Counted from the first letter of the stretch, positions 49,917 through 59,291 are shown. The stretch is 59,770 bases of DNA from Alistipes sp. (GCA_031285345.1 JAITWI010000046.1:1-59770); one strand, 5' to 3'. The notes: generated from the letters alone by a model not told the origin. Translations and numbers: made by a program.

Positions 49917-52900
49917 ATGCTGAAAATTTACAGCCAGACAGGTCAGTTAAAGGCGACTATCGAGCCGTCCGATAACTCCACGCAGTATGAGGGCGTGATG
50001 GAGGAGAGCGTTTTGAACCTCTCCTTCACGCTCCCCGAGTTTTTGCGCCTGGACGTGAACGACTACATCGACTTCCTGGGTAAGCGATACGCTCTGTTCG
50101 AGGACTACCGCCCCGAGCACCTGTCGGATCAGCAGTTCAAGTTCGATGTGAAATTTTACGGCCCCGAGAAGTGGCTGGAGCGGGCGCAGGTACTGGCCAC
50201 GGTGAACGTCGATGACGCGGGCAACTTCGCGCTGACGGATACGGCTCTCGTCCATTTGCAACTCTATGTCGAGAACCTGAATCGTATCACGAACTCGAAA
50301 GCGTGGGTGGTCGGCGAGGTGGCCGACTCCGACAACATCGTCATCGAGTACAGCGGCAAGAGTTGTCTGGCCGCCATCGGCGAACTTGCCGAAAAGGTTG
50401 GGACGGAGTGGTGGATAGAGGGCTACACGGTAAACCTCTCTCGTTGCGAACACAGCGGAAGTATAGTAATGGGTTACCGGCATGGACTCGTCAACCTGTC
50501 GAAAGAACTGGACGAAAAAACGCCGTTCTTTACCCGTCTATATCCCATTGGCACAACACGGAATATAGACAGAGGGGAGTATGGCCACCAAAGGCTCCAA
50601 CTGCCCGGCGGTGCCAAGTTCATCGAAAAGAACACGCAGTACGGCATATTCGAGCGTTCCGAGACGGAGGCGTTCGCACATATCTATCCTCGCCGGATAG
50701 GTCGAGTGGGTGCTGTGCGGAGCGAGAACGTGAAGGACGACAACGGCAACCCCTACACGATCTACTATTTCAAGGATCCGACACTCAACTTCGATCCGAA
50801 CGACTACGAGATCGCGGGACTGGTGAAACACATCGCCTTCGAGAGCGGCCCGCTGAATGGCAACGACTTCGAGGCGAACTACAACTCCGACACTCGGGAG
50901 TTCGAACTGATCACGCAGTTCCCGTATGAAAACATGCAACTCCCGGGTGGCTCGTTGATACCCGAGATAGGCAACCAGTACATCCTGTGGAACATCCGTA
51001 TGCCGCAGGAATATATTACGGCGGCCGAACAGGAATTGCTCACAGCGGCCTTGGCGTATATAGAGAAGGGAGCCATAGACACGGCGGTTTACAAGGGCAA
51101 GACGAACTACATAGACCTCGATGAGCGCGGTGTCGGATTGGTTAAGGGTCGCCGGGTACTCCTTGTGAGCGAATACTATTTCGAGGAGGGGAACCGCCCG
51201 AGCCGCATTACGTCGATAACCCGCAAGATCGCTCGCCCGAACGATGCGGACATAGAGTGTACCTACGCCGTCACCCCGTCCAAAATCGCGGGGATGGAGA
51301 ATGACATCACCAAAATACAGGCGGCGCTGGACGAAAGATTGAACCGAGACCAGTTACAGGTTCTGCGTTCGTGGGACAGCGCGGATCCTACCGAGTACAA
51401 CGTGTTCTCGTCGCTCCGCTCCCGGATGGAACACCTGAGCCGTCTATATCCCGACACGGCCAAGGGTTTTATAAACTTCCTGAAGGGCATCGCCGTCGGT
51501 GAGGATGCGAGCTTCGCCGGAGCGGTCTCCTCACCGGAGTTTATCTCTGGCTTTATCGGCGGCAAAGGCTGGGCCGTGCGACTGATCGAGGAGATGAACG
51601 CCGTCGGGGTCAAGGAGACCAAGTCGGTGGCCGAGTTCGACGATGTGACCGTGCGCCGCAGTCTGCGCGTCCACACACTGGTTATCAACCAGACCCGGGC
51701 GGAGAACGGCAACATCGTTTTCTCGGACGGGATGAGGGTCGATCACGTCGATGCGGCGACCGGGCGTATCTACCTCGAAACGGACGGCGGGACGCTCTAC
51801 AACCCGTTCCACGCGGACGATTGTGTCCTCTCCCAACAGTTCAACGGAGTCCCTTCTGCGGGGAGCGGACTCCAGATATCCAAACAGTACGAGTTTGTCG
51901 TCACGGAGGCCGGTATCGGCGAGGAGGGCGAGAATCGCCTCGACTGGATCACCTTTGATGCCTTCAGAGGGGATCTGTCGGACATAGAGAAGGGCGATGT
52001 GATCGTTCGCGTCGATAATCTAACCGACCCGACCCGCAAGGGGATCATAATAATGATCGCCAACGGCGTGGACGCGCCCCACATCGACGTGGTCTATGGT
52101 ATGAAAACCGACCCCAGCGACGCGGTAAAAAGTCGTAGCGGGAACCTCGCAGGGATCGTTCACCCCGATTTCGGTCAGTTGCGCGGCTTCGGACACTACG
52201 CCCAGAATTTTTACGGGGTAGGTAGTTTTCAGTTCCGCAGCGGGCGGCAGGTGGAGACGGCGGTCGAGATCGCCGAAGGGCTGTCCCGGACGACAATGCA
52301 AAAGACTATGTCCTCGCTGACCGAGGAGACCAACTACCTGACGAACGCCGCCTTTACCGAAGAGATGGCGCACTGGTCGGGCAATAATTCCGTGACTCCG
52401 GTGACCGTCGGCGGCCGGCTGTTGGTACACAACCGCTCACTCTCGGCCGTGAAAGTCCATGTGGCGGCGGTAACGGATTACGGCGGGCGCAATATGCTGC
52501 GCATAAAGGATAGCTATGTGCGACAGGCGAACGGACACATCCGCAAGCCGGAACCCTACAAGGAGGAGGTAATCACCACCAACGAGGCCGGCGAGGGGGT
52601 TACGGAGACCAAACAGCGGCTTCCGAAACTTTATCTCTCGTTCCGTATGATCTGCCGAGAGGCGGGTATGCTGACCGTGGGCTTCGAGAGCAACGAGCAG
52701 GCTACCGGCGACGAGTTGATGCCGTTTATCACGCAGAATATCGCCGCAGGCAACGATGCCGAGCCCGTAGCCTACAACTTCGAGGGAACGTGGGACGGTG
52801 AGGGCGACTTCCTGTTGGAGTTCACGGGCGACGGCTACATCGACCAGTTGGCGGTTACCGACCGACCACTTGACGATTTCAAGGTGCAGGTTTCGACGCG

Positions 52901-54116
52901 CTTCGAGCAGACGGCAGAGCGCATCACGATGGAAGGCAAGCGCATCGACGGACTGAATCAGGCGATCGGCACGGTCGGCCTCGAAGTGGACGCGCTACAA
53001 GGTACGGTCACCATCTACGGCAAACGCATTGACAACCTCGACGAAACAATCGGCACGATCAGCCTGCAGGTGAGTGAACTCGACTCCTCGCTGTCGGTTA
53101 CGGCTCAAAAGGTGAGCCGCATTGACGGGGAGGTGGCCGGTATAAAAGGACAGATAACTCAGATCCTGTCGGCGGGCTACATTACGCGCCCGGAGGGGAA
53201 TACATTGTGGGCCAGCAAAGAACTGGAGAATGGAAATAAAATCGTATCCTACATCAACCAAACGGCGACAACGATAACGATCGCCGCAGAAAAGATAAAG
53301 TTGGAGGGGGTCGTTACGGCCAATAACTATTTCCAAATCAACCTCGACGGCTCTCTGACAGCTAAAAAAGTGAACGTTACCTCCGGAATCTTTACCGACG
53401 TAGTGATACAGGGAAGCCTTCGATGCGCTTTCCGCGACGGCTACTACTCATTGGGGTCGAGTGGTGGTATCTCGGTCGGGACACTTGGGCTTCAAAACAA
53501 CAATCATGTCGTCATTCCCGGTGCTCCTGGCGGATGGGTCAATTCGATTGTCGTTCCTTGGACGAGCGAATACAACGGGTTCCGGGCGATCATATTGAAC
53601 GATGATTGGGGTGGAAGCGCTGCCGCCGGTCTAATATCAGCAAACGCCCCGGCGGGAAAGTATTTTTGGGAACACGGCCGACCGATGAGCTCTTTGGACA
53701 TATCCCCAAAAACAGGAGTGGAGATGATCGGCTTGGGTGAGGGATCGACCTTCAAAGGGTGGATCATATTGAACCGCTTTTCGACCACAAACCAGACGCA
53801 AAGCACAGGGTTCCCCTTCACGGTTATGTACGCTGGGGCTGTAACCGGCTCGGGAAGCATGAGAAAGCGTACGGGAATGTATGATGGGATAACATCGACC
53901 AAGCTGGGTACGGGTAAGTACCGGGTTCAATTCGCAAAGAGTTTTTCAGATGTGGACAATTACACGGTGTTTTTGACCTGCGAAAATTCGGGTGTCGGCC
54001 GTTTTGCGAGCGTCACCGAACGTACTCTCACATATTTCGATGTCTATACTGGCGACGACGCAAGCCCCAACGATTCGGGTTTCAATTTCATAGTAGTCAA
54101 TACTCACTCATGGTAA
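49917..54116 (+). CDS. Tail tip/hub protein with fibre-like C-terminus
   Basis: 1399 residues. The first ~400 residues are hub-like (QLKATIEPSDNSTQYEGVME, AIGELAEKVGTEWWIEGYTV). The middle carries beta domains and a carbohydrate-binding-like section (LTNAAFTEEMAHWSGNNSV). A coiled-coil-like region about 985-1090 has repeated IDGLNQAIGTVGLEVDALQG-type units. The C-terminal 250 residues form a receptor-binding-type domain. Probably contacts the host surface. Confidence 0.75.
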   Translation: MLKIYSQTGQLKATIEPSDNSTQYEGVMEESVLNLSFTLPEFLRLDVNDYIDFLGKRYALFEDYRPEHLSDQQFKFDVKFYGPEKWLERAQVLATVNVDDAGNFALTDTALVHLQLYVENLNRITNSKAWVVGEVADSDNIVIEYSGKSCLAAIGELAEKVGTEWWIEGYTVNLSRCEHSGSIVMGYRHGLVNLSKELDEKTPFFTRLYPIGTTRNIDRGEYGHQRLQLPGGAKFIEKNTQYGIFERSETEAFAHIYPRRIGRVGAVRSENVKDDNGNPYTIYYFKDPTLNFDPNDYEIAGLVKHIAFESGPLNGNDFEANYNSDTREFELITQFPYENMQLPGGSLIPEIGNQYILWNIRMPQEYITAAEQELLTAALAYIEKGAIDTAVYKGKTNYIDLDERGVGLVKGRRVLLVSEYYFEEGNRPSRITSITRKIARPNDADIECTYAVTPSKIAGMENDITKIQAALDERLNRDQLQVLRSWDSADPTEYNVFSSLRSRMEHLSRLYPDTAKGFINFLKGIAVGEDASFAGAVSSPEFISGFIGGKGWAVRLIEEMNAVGVKETKSVAEFDDVTVRRSLRVHTLVINQTRAENGNIVFSDGMRVDHVDAATGRIYLETDGGTLYNPFHADDCVLSQQFNGVPSAGSGLQISKQYEFVVTEAGIGEEGENRLDWITFDAFRGDLSDIEKGDVIVRVDNLTDPTRKGIIIMIANGVDAPHIDVVYGMKTDPSDAVKSRSGNLAGIVHPDFGQLRGFGHYAQNFYGVGSFQFRSGRQVETAVEIAEGLSRTTMQKTMSSLTEETNYLTNAAFTEEMAHWSGNNSVTPVTVGGRLLVHNRSLSAVKVHVAAVTDYGGRNMLRIKDSYVRQANGHIRKPEPYKEEVITTNEAGEGVTETKQRLPKLYLSFRMICREAGMLTVGFESNEQATGDELMPFITQNIAAGNDAEPVAYNFEGTWDGEGDFLLEFTGDGYIDQLAVTDRPLDDFKVQVSTRFEQTAERITMEGKRIDGLNQAIGTVGLEVDALQGTVTIYGKRIDNLDETIGTISLQVSELDSSLSVTAQKVSRIDGEVAGIKGQITQILSAGYITRPEGNTLWASKELENGNKIVSYINQTATTITIAAEKIKLEGVVTANNYFQINLDGSLTAKKVNVTSGIFTDVVIQGSLRCAFRDGYYSLGSSGGISVGTLGLQNNNHVVIPGAPGGWVNSIVVPWTSEYNGFRAIILNDDWGGSAAAGLISANAPAGKYFWEHGRPMSSLDISPKTGVEMIGLGEGSTFKGWIILNRFSTTNQTQSTGFPFTVMYAGAVTGSGSMRKRTGMYDGITSTKLGTGKYRVQFAKSFSDVDNYTVFLTCENSGVGRFASVTERTLTYFDVYTGDDASPNDSGFNFIVVNTHSW

Positions 54117-54129
54117 AATATAGAACGAT

Positions 54130-54396
54130 ATGAAAAAAGTAAATTTCAAAGCATTAAAGGTCAAGGCTACGCTCAAAGGAGATACGACCATCGTGGACGG
54201 GGCGGAAAGTTTTGCCGACATACTTTACGCCCATGGAGCGGGCATTGCGGCCCATGCGCTCGCCCTGAAGATATACAACAGCGAGGGGGCGGTGGAACTC
54301 ACAGCCGACGAGGCGAGCCTTGTAGAGAAGGCCGCAAACGACTTCTGCACTCCGCGCTTTATCGACGCGATTATGGAGCAACTTAAATCCGAATAG
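54130..54396 (+). CDS. Small tail-associated protein
   Basis: 88 residues. FKALKVKATLKGDTTIVDGA then ELTADEASLVEKAANDFCTP; helical C-terminus. Between tail tip and fibre genes; family unknown, perhaps a fibre chaperone. Confidence 0.5.
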   Translation: MKKVNFKALKVKATLKGDTTIVDGAESFADILYAHGAGIAAHALALKIYNSEGAVELTADEASLVEKAANDFCTPRFIDAIMEQLKSE

Positions 54397-54398
54397 CC

Positions 54399-56378
54399 AT
54401 GAACGAATACGACTACCTTGTAGATAAACTGGTACCGCTGATCTTCGACCGGCTGATGGCTGCTTCGACGGCGGCAGGGGAGATCGAGCCGGTTACGAGT
54501 CTCGACAACATCAAGGCGCTGGCGGCCTACCGACGCATCGGCGGGACGGAGAAAACGGTCGAAGTGCCACTCTCCATCCTGACGCGGCCCATCGACGACA
54601 TCGTGGAGCTCTGCAAGGAGGCCGCAGATAGCGTCGTCGATGCTATCGCCCGGACGGATGCGGCCACAGCCAACGCCGTCACCGCCACCGGCGCCGCAAA
54701 TATCGCCGCAAAGGCCGCAAACGATGCCGCCGCGATGATACTCACGCTTAAAGAGGACACCCTCGCCGCCGCACAGGAGGCTCGTTCCGGAGCCAAAGAG
54801 GCACGGGACGAGACCGCAGCGTCTCGCGTGGCCACGGCTGAGACCATCACGGCGACCGGTAAGGCGACCGAAGCGACCTCGAAAGCCGACGCGGCGGAGG
54901 CCAAACGAGCCACGGCCGAGACGGGGCGGGTCAATGCGGAGAAAGCCCGAGCAGTCGAGGAGGATAAACGAGTTACCGCTGAAACCGGACGCATCGATGT
55001 CGAGAAGACCCGTGTAACCGCCGAAACGGAGCGTATAAATGTCGAGAAGATCCGTGTAACTGCGGAAAGCAAGCGGGTCACGGCCGAGACCGCCAGGGTG
55101 AACGCAGAGAACAAACGCGCCACCGATACGGCCACGCGACTGGCAGATGCCGATGCCGCGATCGAGCGTATGACCGAACTATCGGATCACCCGACCTATA
55201 TAGGCGAGGACTATTATGTCTATCGCTGGAACGAGGCGACCAAATCCTACCAGAAAACCGATATCTACACGAAGGGAGAAGGTCTCGACTACACGACGAT
55301 GACCGACGAGGAGAAGGAGGGCATCAAAGGAATGTCGGCCTACGAGTTGGCTGTCGCCGGCGGCTTTGTCGGTACAGTCGCCCAGTGGCTGGTTTCGATA
55401 GAGGGTAAAACCGGTGCTGCCGGGCGCGACTTCGAGGTGCCGACACTGAATGTCTTCCCGGGAGAAGGTACACTCGGCTACCCATCGGGTGGCTCATTGG
55501 TATTGTTCAAGATCGGTCAGCTGGCCCGTGTGTGGGATCCCGAGAAAGGCGATGCCGGAGGATATGTGTTCTGGCAGCTCTTCGACATCAAAGACAACAA
55601 GGCCGTGTGGCAGTTATACGGCAACAAAGGGTCGGCTTATGTATCTAATTTGGGTCATGACTGGAAGGTGACGATTGACAACAGCACAGGAAAGGTCGAA
55701 GTCCAATACTTGAATGCAAACGACATTCCGGAAGATAAGCGTTCTCGCTATGCGATTATTCCGCGGATATTGCAAAAAGATGGGCGCGGTAGGGGTGATG
55801 GGCGTTTCCGGCGGGTTAAGAAGGACTGGCACACTTGTGCAGCGTCTATGACAAACGAAGGAGTACCCATACCCGGCATCCTCGGTAAGGTGGTCTTCTT
55901 GGATCTATCGGATCGTAACGGCATATCGGAGAGTGATATGCTCGGTCGCCAGGCGAACCAATCCGACTGCAAAATCCACACCATAGGTGCAGGGTCGGAT
56001 ACCAGTGATACAGGTGTGTCCGGAGTTTGGGTTGGGTGTAATAGACAATGGTTTACGCCTCCTGGTTTAAGCAGGTGCTTCCATTCGGCAGAAAGATCGT
56101 TTGGGATAACAAACGTTCGGCGGTTGTCGAATCTGAAAGAGAAAATTTCGTATGCGGTCAGCGGTGTGCTTTTCCCATTCAAACCGGTCTTACAAATTAT
56201 GTTTGTCCTTGCCGAGTATAAAGGAAAATCAGACACTCCGACGGAACCTCAGATCGGCTCGGCGTTCCGCACCATATCGGAAGGCCCAAAGATAGGTTGC
56301 GAGTGTACTCTCGTACCCACAGGTCGCCGATTGAAAATGAGCGGAATAAACAGCATTCTGTTTTTCAACGCAAAATAG
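54399..56378 (+). CDS. Tail fibre protein with long repetitive coiled coil
   Basis: 659 residues. Residues ~70-260 are coiled coil, the part 170-245 made of 14-residue units such as VTAETGRIDVEKTR. After a linker comes a globular C-terminal region (SGGSLVLFKIGQLARVWDPE ... YAIIPRILQKDGRGRGD ... ending SILFFNAK), the probable receptor-binding tip. No nearby reverse transcriptase or template repeat. Confidence 0.75.
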   Translation: MNEYDYLVDKLVPLIFDRLMAASTAAGEIEPVTSLDNIKALAAYRRIGGTEKTVEVPLSILTRPIDDIVELCKEAADSVVDAIARTDAATANAVTATGAANIAAKAANDAAAMILTLKEDTLAAAQEARSGAKEARDETAASRVATAETITATGKATEATSKADAAEAKRATAETGRVNAEKARAVEEDKRVTAETGRIDVEKTRVTAETERINVEKIRVTAESKRVTAETARVNAENKRATDTATRLADADAAIERMTELSDHPTYIGEDYYVYRWNEATKSYQKTDIYTKGEGLDYTTMTDEEKEGIKGMSAYELAVAGGFVGTVAQWLVSIEGKTGAAGRDFEVPTLNVFPGEGTLGYPSGGSLVLFKIGQLARVWDPEKGDAGGYVFWQLFDIKDNKAVWQLYGNKGSAYVSNLGHDWKVTIDNSTGKVEVQYLNANDIPEDKRSRYAIIPRILQKDGRGRGDGRFRRVKKDWHTCAASMTNEGVPIPGILGKVVFLDLSDRNGISESDMLGRQANQSDCKIHTIGAGSDTSDTGVSGVWVGCNRQWFTPPGLSRCFHSAERSFGITNVRRLSNLKEKISYAVSGVLFPFKPVLQIMFVLAEYKGKSDTPTEPQIGSAFRTISEGPKIGCECTLVPTGRRLKMSGINSILFFNAK

Positions 56379-56383
56379 AAGTA

Positions 56384-56502
56384 TAAAATCCTCCGTGCTA
56401 CTGGTATTGAACACCTCGCGGGCTTGCCCGTGCTACAGTGATTGAACGCCTCGCGGGCTTGCCCGTGTTATCGTGACTGTGCATCTCGCGGAGGATTTTT
56501 TT
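56384..56502 (+). repeat. Triple 35-bp tandem repeat in a terminator-like structure
   Basis: Units start at 56395, 56430 and 56465 (GTGCTACxG...CTCGCGGGCTTGCCC; third unit partial). Each full unit contains hairpin CGGGC TT GCCCG. An outer stem AAATCCTCCG (56387-56396) / CGGAGGATTT (56490-56499) closes the block and is followed by a T-run. It could be a composite terminator or structured RNA after the fibre gene. Confidence 0.7.
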
Positions 56503-56503
56503 G

Positions 56504-56531
56504 AGAGGGAGGGATTGAAACCCCTCCCTCT
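56504..56531 (+). terminator. Second hairpin after the fibre gene
   Basis: AGAGGGAGGG (56504-56513) / CCCTCCCTCT (56522-56531), 10-bp perfect stem, no long T-run. Probably part of the same transcription end. Confidence 0.6.
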
Positions 56532-56549
56532 TGCAAATAACCGACAACA

Positions 56550-57071
56550 ATGATTATTACACTGATTTCACTTCTGACTTTCTGCACCTATATGGGTGCA
56601 ATCCTTGCCAAGTACGGCATTCCGGCAAGCGTATCTGAAACCTTCTACCTGTTGCCCAAGGGCAAGCGGTGGCTCTTCACGGCATTCTGCTGGGCGGTGT
56701 CTATCGTCATCGCGCCATGGCTCGATGCCACGCCCGAGAACTGGCAGTTCCTCGCGTTCCTCTCGGTTGCCGGACTCTGCTTTGTTGGTACGGCGGCGCA
56801 GTTCAAAGACGACTTCGTGGCGCGGGTTCACTACGCCGGTGCCGGGCTGTGCGCCGTGGCATCCCAGTTGTGGATATTTATCGTGACGGGGCTATGGTGG
56901 CTGTCGTTGGTCTGTTTGCTGACCGCGGGAACGGCTTGCTTCGTTCTATGGCGCCGCGCAAGTCGCAAGGCAGGGAGACCTCAATTCGCCAATGTGGTAT
57001 TTTGGGCGGAGATGTGGGCGTTCGTGTCGCTGTTCGCCTCGATACTGATATACAAAATGGGCGGAGCATAA
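56550..57071 (+). CDS. Multi-TM membrane protein
   Basis: 173 residues with four or five hydrophobic helices (LISLLTFCTYMGAILAKYG, LFTAFCWAVSIVIAPWL, FLAFLSVAGLCFVGTAA, LWIFIVTGLWWLSLVCLLTA, FVSLFASILIYKMGG). Recurs in Bacteroides phages; holin or exclusion function possible, unproven. Start follows the terminator block by about 20 nt. Confidence 0.65.
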   Translation: MIITLISLLTFCTYMGAILAKYGIPASVSETFYLLPKGKRWLFTAFCWAVSIVIAPWLDATPENWQFLAFLSVAGLCFVGTAAQFKDDFVARVHYAGAGLCAVASQLWIFIVTGLWWLSLVCLLTAGTACFVLWRRASRKAGRPQFANVVFWAEMWAFVSLFASILIYKMGGA

Positions 57072-57120
57072 AAAAGCCCCTGCCTCCGAGTAGCGGATTC
57101 TCAAGCCACGCTACAACGAC

Positions 57121-57186
57121 AAAGGTGCGAACACACCACGACAGGGACTAATATAGTCCTTGCGGTGTGTTCGCACCTATTTTTTG
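57121..57186 (+). terminator. Large inverted repeat/terminator
   Basis: AGGTGCGAACACACC (57123-57137) / GGTGTGTTCGCACCT (57164-57178), 15-bp perfect arms with inner partial stem AGGGACTA/TAGTCCTT and a following TATTTTTT. Ends the rightward late operon. Confidence 0.85.
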
Positions 57187-57224
57187 ACTTGAGACCACAA
57201 AGATAACAAACGTTTTTTATAAAC

Positions 57225-57479
57225 ATGAGGATTTATGAACTGGTTAATTTTAACAGGGAACTATTGGAACGGATCCACCGAGCTGGCATCCGCCCGGACG
57301 ATTACAAGTATGCCGACCTTTATGCCGAATACCGGGCACTCGTCGCCGGCGGCGAAAAAGTAACCTACATCGTCTCGATGCTTTCCGTCCGGTACGGCGT
57401 GAGCGAACGTCAGGTGTACAACCTCCTTGATAAATTCAACCGCGAAATAACTTACTGCAATCCCGTTGCAGTGGAATAG
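57225..57479 (+). CDS. Small HTH protein (Mor/C-like candidate)
   Basis: 84 residues. GGEKVTYIVSMLSVRYGVSE then RQVYNLLDKFNR is a helix-turn-helix reminiscent of Mor/C and sigma-like regulators. N-terminal half is helical. Its location at the right end, before the modification genes and after a terminator, suggests a regulator. Direct evidence for a link to the 19-bp late promoter repeats is lacking. Confidence 0.55.
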   Translation: MRIYELVNFNRELLERIHRAGIRPDDYKYADLYAEYRALVAGGEKVTYIVSMLSVRYGVSERQVYNLLDKFNREITYCNPVAVE

Positions 57480-57541
57480 CGCTCGAAAAATAGCTTTTTA
57501 CATCCGTTTGCGGGACTTTTGTGCCATCAAAACAATCGCAA

Positions 57542-58399
57542 ATGGAACAGAAAAGACAAATTTTCAAGTGCGCCCCGCTGCCATTCCAAGGTCAGAAACG
57601 CCACTTCGTTTCGGAGTTCGCCCGGCTGTTGGAGGCGCACAACGAGAAACAGGAGATACGGGTGGTGGTCGATCTATTCGGCGGGTCGGGTTTGTTGGCC
57701 CACGTCGCTAAAAGGGTATTACCAAACGCCCGGGTGATCTTCAACGACTACGACAACTACTCGGTGCGGCTGGCTGCTATCGGCACCACCAACGAGATCC
57801 TCGGCCGCCTGCGGGAGATCGTGGCGGGAACGCCCAAAACCTTGCAACTCGCCGCCCCCACCCGCGCCCGGGTGCTGAAACTGGTCGGCGAATACGACCA
57901 TCGCGGTTATGTGGACTACATCACCGTCTCATCGAATCTTCTCTTCCCCGGCAAATACGCGCTCGACTTTGAGGATCTGAGCAAATCGGGACTCTACAAC
58001 CGCGTTAGGAAGTCGTATTACGACATCGACGCGGGCGACTATCTCTCCGGACTGGAGGTTCGCAACACCGACTACAAAGAGTTGTTCGAGGAGTTCAAAG
58101 ACACGCCCGGCGTGATTTTCCTCGTCGATCCGCCCTATCTCTCTACCGACACCAAGACATACGGCTCCGACAAATACTGGAAGCTGAGGGACTATCTCGA
58201 TGTGCTGAAGGTACTCGGCGGGAGCCGCTACGTCTATTTTACCTCGAATAAGAGCTCTCTGCCGGAACTGGGCCAGTGGCTCGGCGAGAACGTCGGAATC
58301 GGCAACCCGTTCGACGGGGCGGAGATAAGGACGCGCTCCAACAGCGTCAATCCGCTCTCCGGCTACGAGGATATGATGCTTTACAAACTCAGCGCGTGA
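57542..58399 (+). CDS. DNA adenine methyltransferase, D12 class
   Basis: 285 residues from ATG 57542. N-terminal PFQGQKR (14-20), SAM motif VDLFGGSG (43-50), FNDYD and catalytic DPPY (196-199) in the order of Dam/D12 methylases; N6-adenine methylation. Right-end position matches Mu mom. The thymidylate synthase-like gene begins 6 bp after its stop. Confidence 0.9.
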   Translation: MEQKRQIFKCAPLPFQGQKRHFVSEFARLLEAHNEKQEIRVVVDLFGGSGLLAHVAKRVLPNARVIFNDYDNYSVRLAAIGTTNEILGRLREIVAGTPKTLQLAAPTRARVLKLVGEYDHRGYVDYITVSSNLLFPGKYALDFEDLSKSGLYNRVRKSYYDIDAGDYLSGLEVRNTDYKELFEEFKDTPGVIFLVDPPYLSTDTKTYGSDKYWKLRDYLDVLKVLGGSRYVYFTSNKSSLPELGQWLGENVGIGNPFDGAEIRTRSNSVNPLSGYEDMMLYKLSA

Positions 58400-58404
58400 C
58401 CCCG

Positions 58405-59052
58405 ATGAAACAGGCCAACAAATATTACACGATGCTGGGTGACATCCTCGCCCGGGGTAAGGTGCGGAGCAACAAGAAGGGCGACATCCGCTATCTTCTG
58501 AACGAACAATTACACCTCACGCCCGCCGATCTGCTCGACATCTTCGAGGGTCACGGCATCGCCCGGCGCAAACTCAAGAGCGAGTTACAGCTCTTTATAC
58601 AGGGAGAACGCGAGGTGGCCAAGTACCGCGAGGCGGGTATCAACTGGTGGGATTATTGTGGCGCGATCCTCGTGAACAGTTATCCGACCTACTTCGAGAA
58701 GTTACCGCCGTTGGTCGCCAAGATCAACCGCGAACGCCGCAACAGCAAGAACTATGTGCTGTTCCTCGGCGCGACCGATGCCGAGAGCAATCAGGCTCCG
58801 TGCCTTTCGCTCGTACAGTTCCAAATCGACGACGGCGAACTGGTCGTGTCGGCCTATCAACGCTCGTCCGATGCCAACCTTGGCCTGCCTGCCGACATCT
58901 ACCACCTCTACCTGATGGCGCGGCAGGTCGATTTGCCGTTGCGCTCCATCACGCTCAACCTCGGCAACGTACACATCTACGACAACAACATCGAGCGAAC
59001 CCGCCGACTACTTGACGGCGACGAGAGCGTCCGGTTCGAGTTGAATGTTTGA
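58405..59052 (+). CDS. Thymidylate-synthase-like pyrimidine (hydroxy)methylase
   Basis: 215 residues from ATG 58405. Aligned by eye to ThyA: ELQLFIQGE (HELLWFLQGD), WWDYC, nucleophile C133 (QAPC), YQRSSDANLGLP (151-162, nucleotide-binding Q152/R153/S154/D156), VHIYDNN (H190/Y192). D164 replaces ThyA N177, the residue that selects dUMP; Asp is found in T4 dCMP hydroxymethylase. R126/R127 are K/N, and the C-terminal ~40 residues of ThyA are missing. Interpretation: phage base-modifying enzyme rather than a housekeeping ThyA. Confidence 0.8.
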   Translation: MKQANKYYTMLGDILARGKVRSNKKGDIRYLLNEQLHLTPADLLDIFEGHGIARRKLKSELQLFIQGEREVAKYREAGINWWDYCGAILVNSYPTYFEKLPPLVAKINRERRNSKNYVLFLGATDAESNQAPCLSLVQFQIDDGELVVSAYQRSSDANLGLPADIYHLYLMARQVDLPLRSITLNLGNVHIYDNNIERTRRLLDGDESVRFELNV

Positions 59053-59073
59053 GGTTCGAGACTGTCGAGCACA

Positions 59074-59105
59074 ACAAAAGCCCCTCGAATTCGAGGGGCT
59101 TTTGT
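59074..59105. terminator. Perfect palindromic terminator
   Basis: 32-bp perfect palindrome ACAAAAGCCCCTCGAA/TTCGAGGGGCTTTTGT with A- and T-runs. Ends the phage right-end operon. Confidence 0.9.
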
Positions 59106-59240
59106 GTCTCTTTTGCATCGCTTTTGTGCCGCGATTCGAATGCAATTCGGCCTCAAATGATCCGCAAATTGTGGCTTATTCGGGGCGATTTGTCGAATGT
59201 TTGAACTACTTTTGTGCGTGAGTTGCGTGTGTCAAAAATC

Positions 59241-59255
59241 CGATTTCGTTTTTCC
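59241..59255 (-). repeat. Right-end transposase-type site (A)
   Basis: CGATTTCGTTTTTCC, exact inverse of the left site at 22501-22515. Confidence 0.65.
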
Positions 59256-59270
59256 AACTGCCCGAAACGC

Positions 59271-59291
59271 ATTTCGCGATTTGGTTTTTGG
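59271..59291 (-). repeat. Right-end transposase-type site (B)
   Basis: ATTTCGCGATTTGGTTTTTGG in two parts (59271-59282, 59283-59291), a 21-bp unit repeated at 59293-59313 with two differences. Confidence 0.65.

Noticed and set aside
56395-56491. 35-bp repeats as a CRISPR array
   Set aside because: Units are contiguous without unique spacers and no cas genes are near.
54399-56531. Diversity-generating retroelement acting on the tail fibre, as known in some Bacteroides Mu-like phages
   Set aside because: No reverse transcriptase gene or template-repeat copy of the fibre 3' end was found anywhere in the window.
58405-59052. Housekeeping thymidylate synthase
   Set aside because: Short, lacks the phosphate-binding Arg pair and C-terminus, and has Asp at the dUMP-selecting position.
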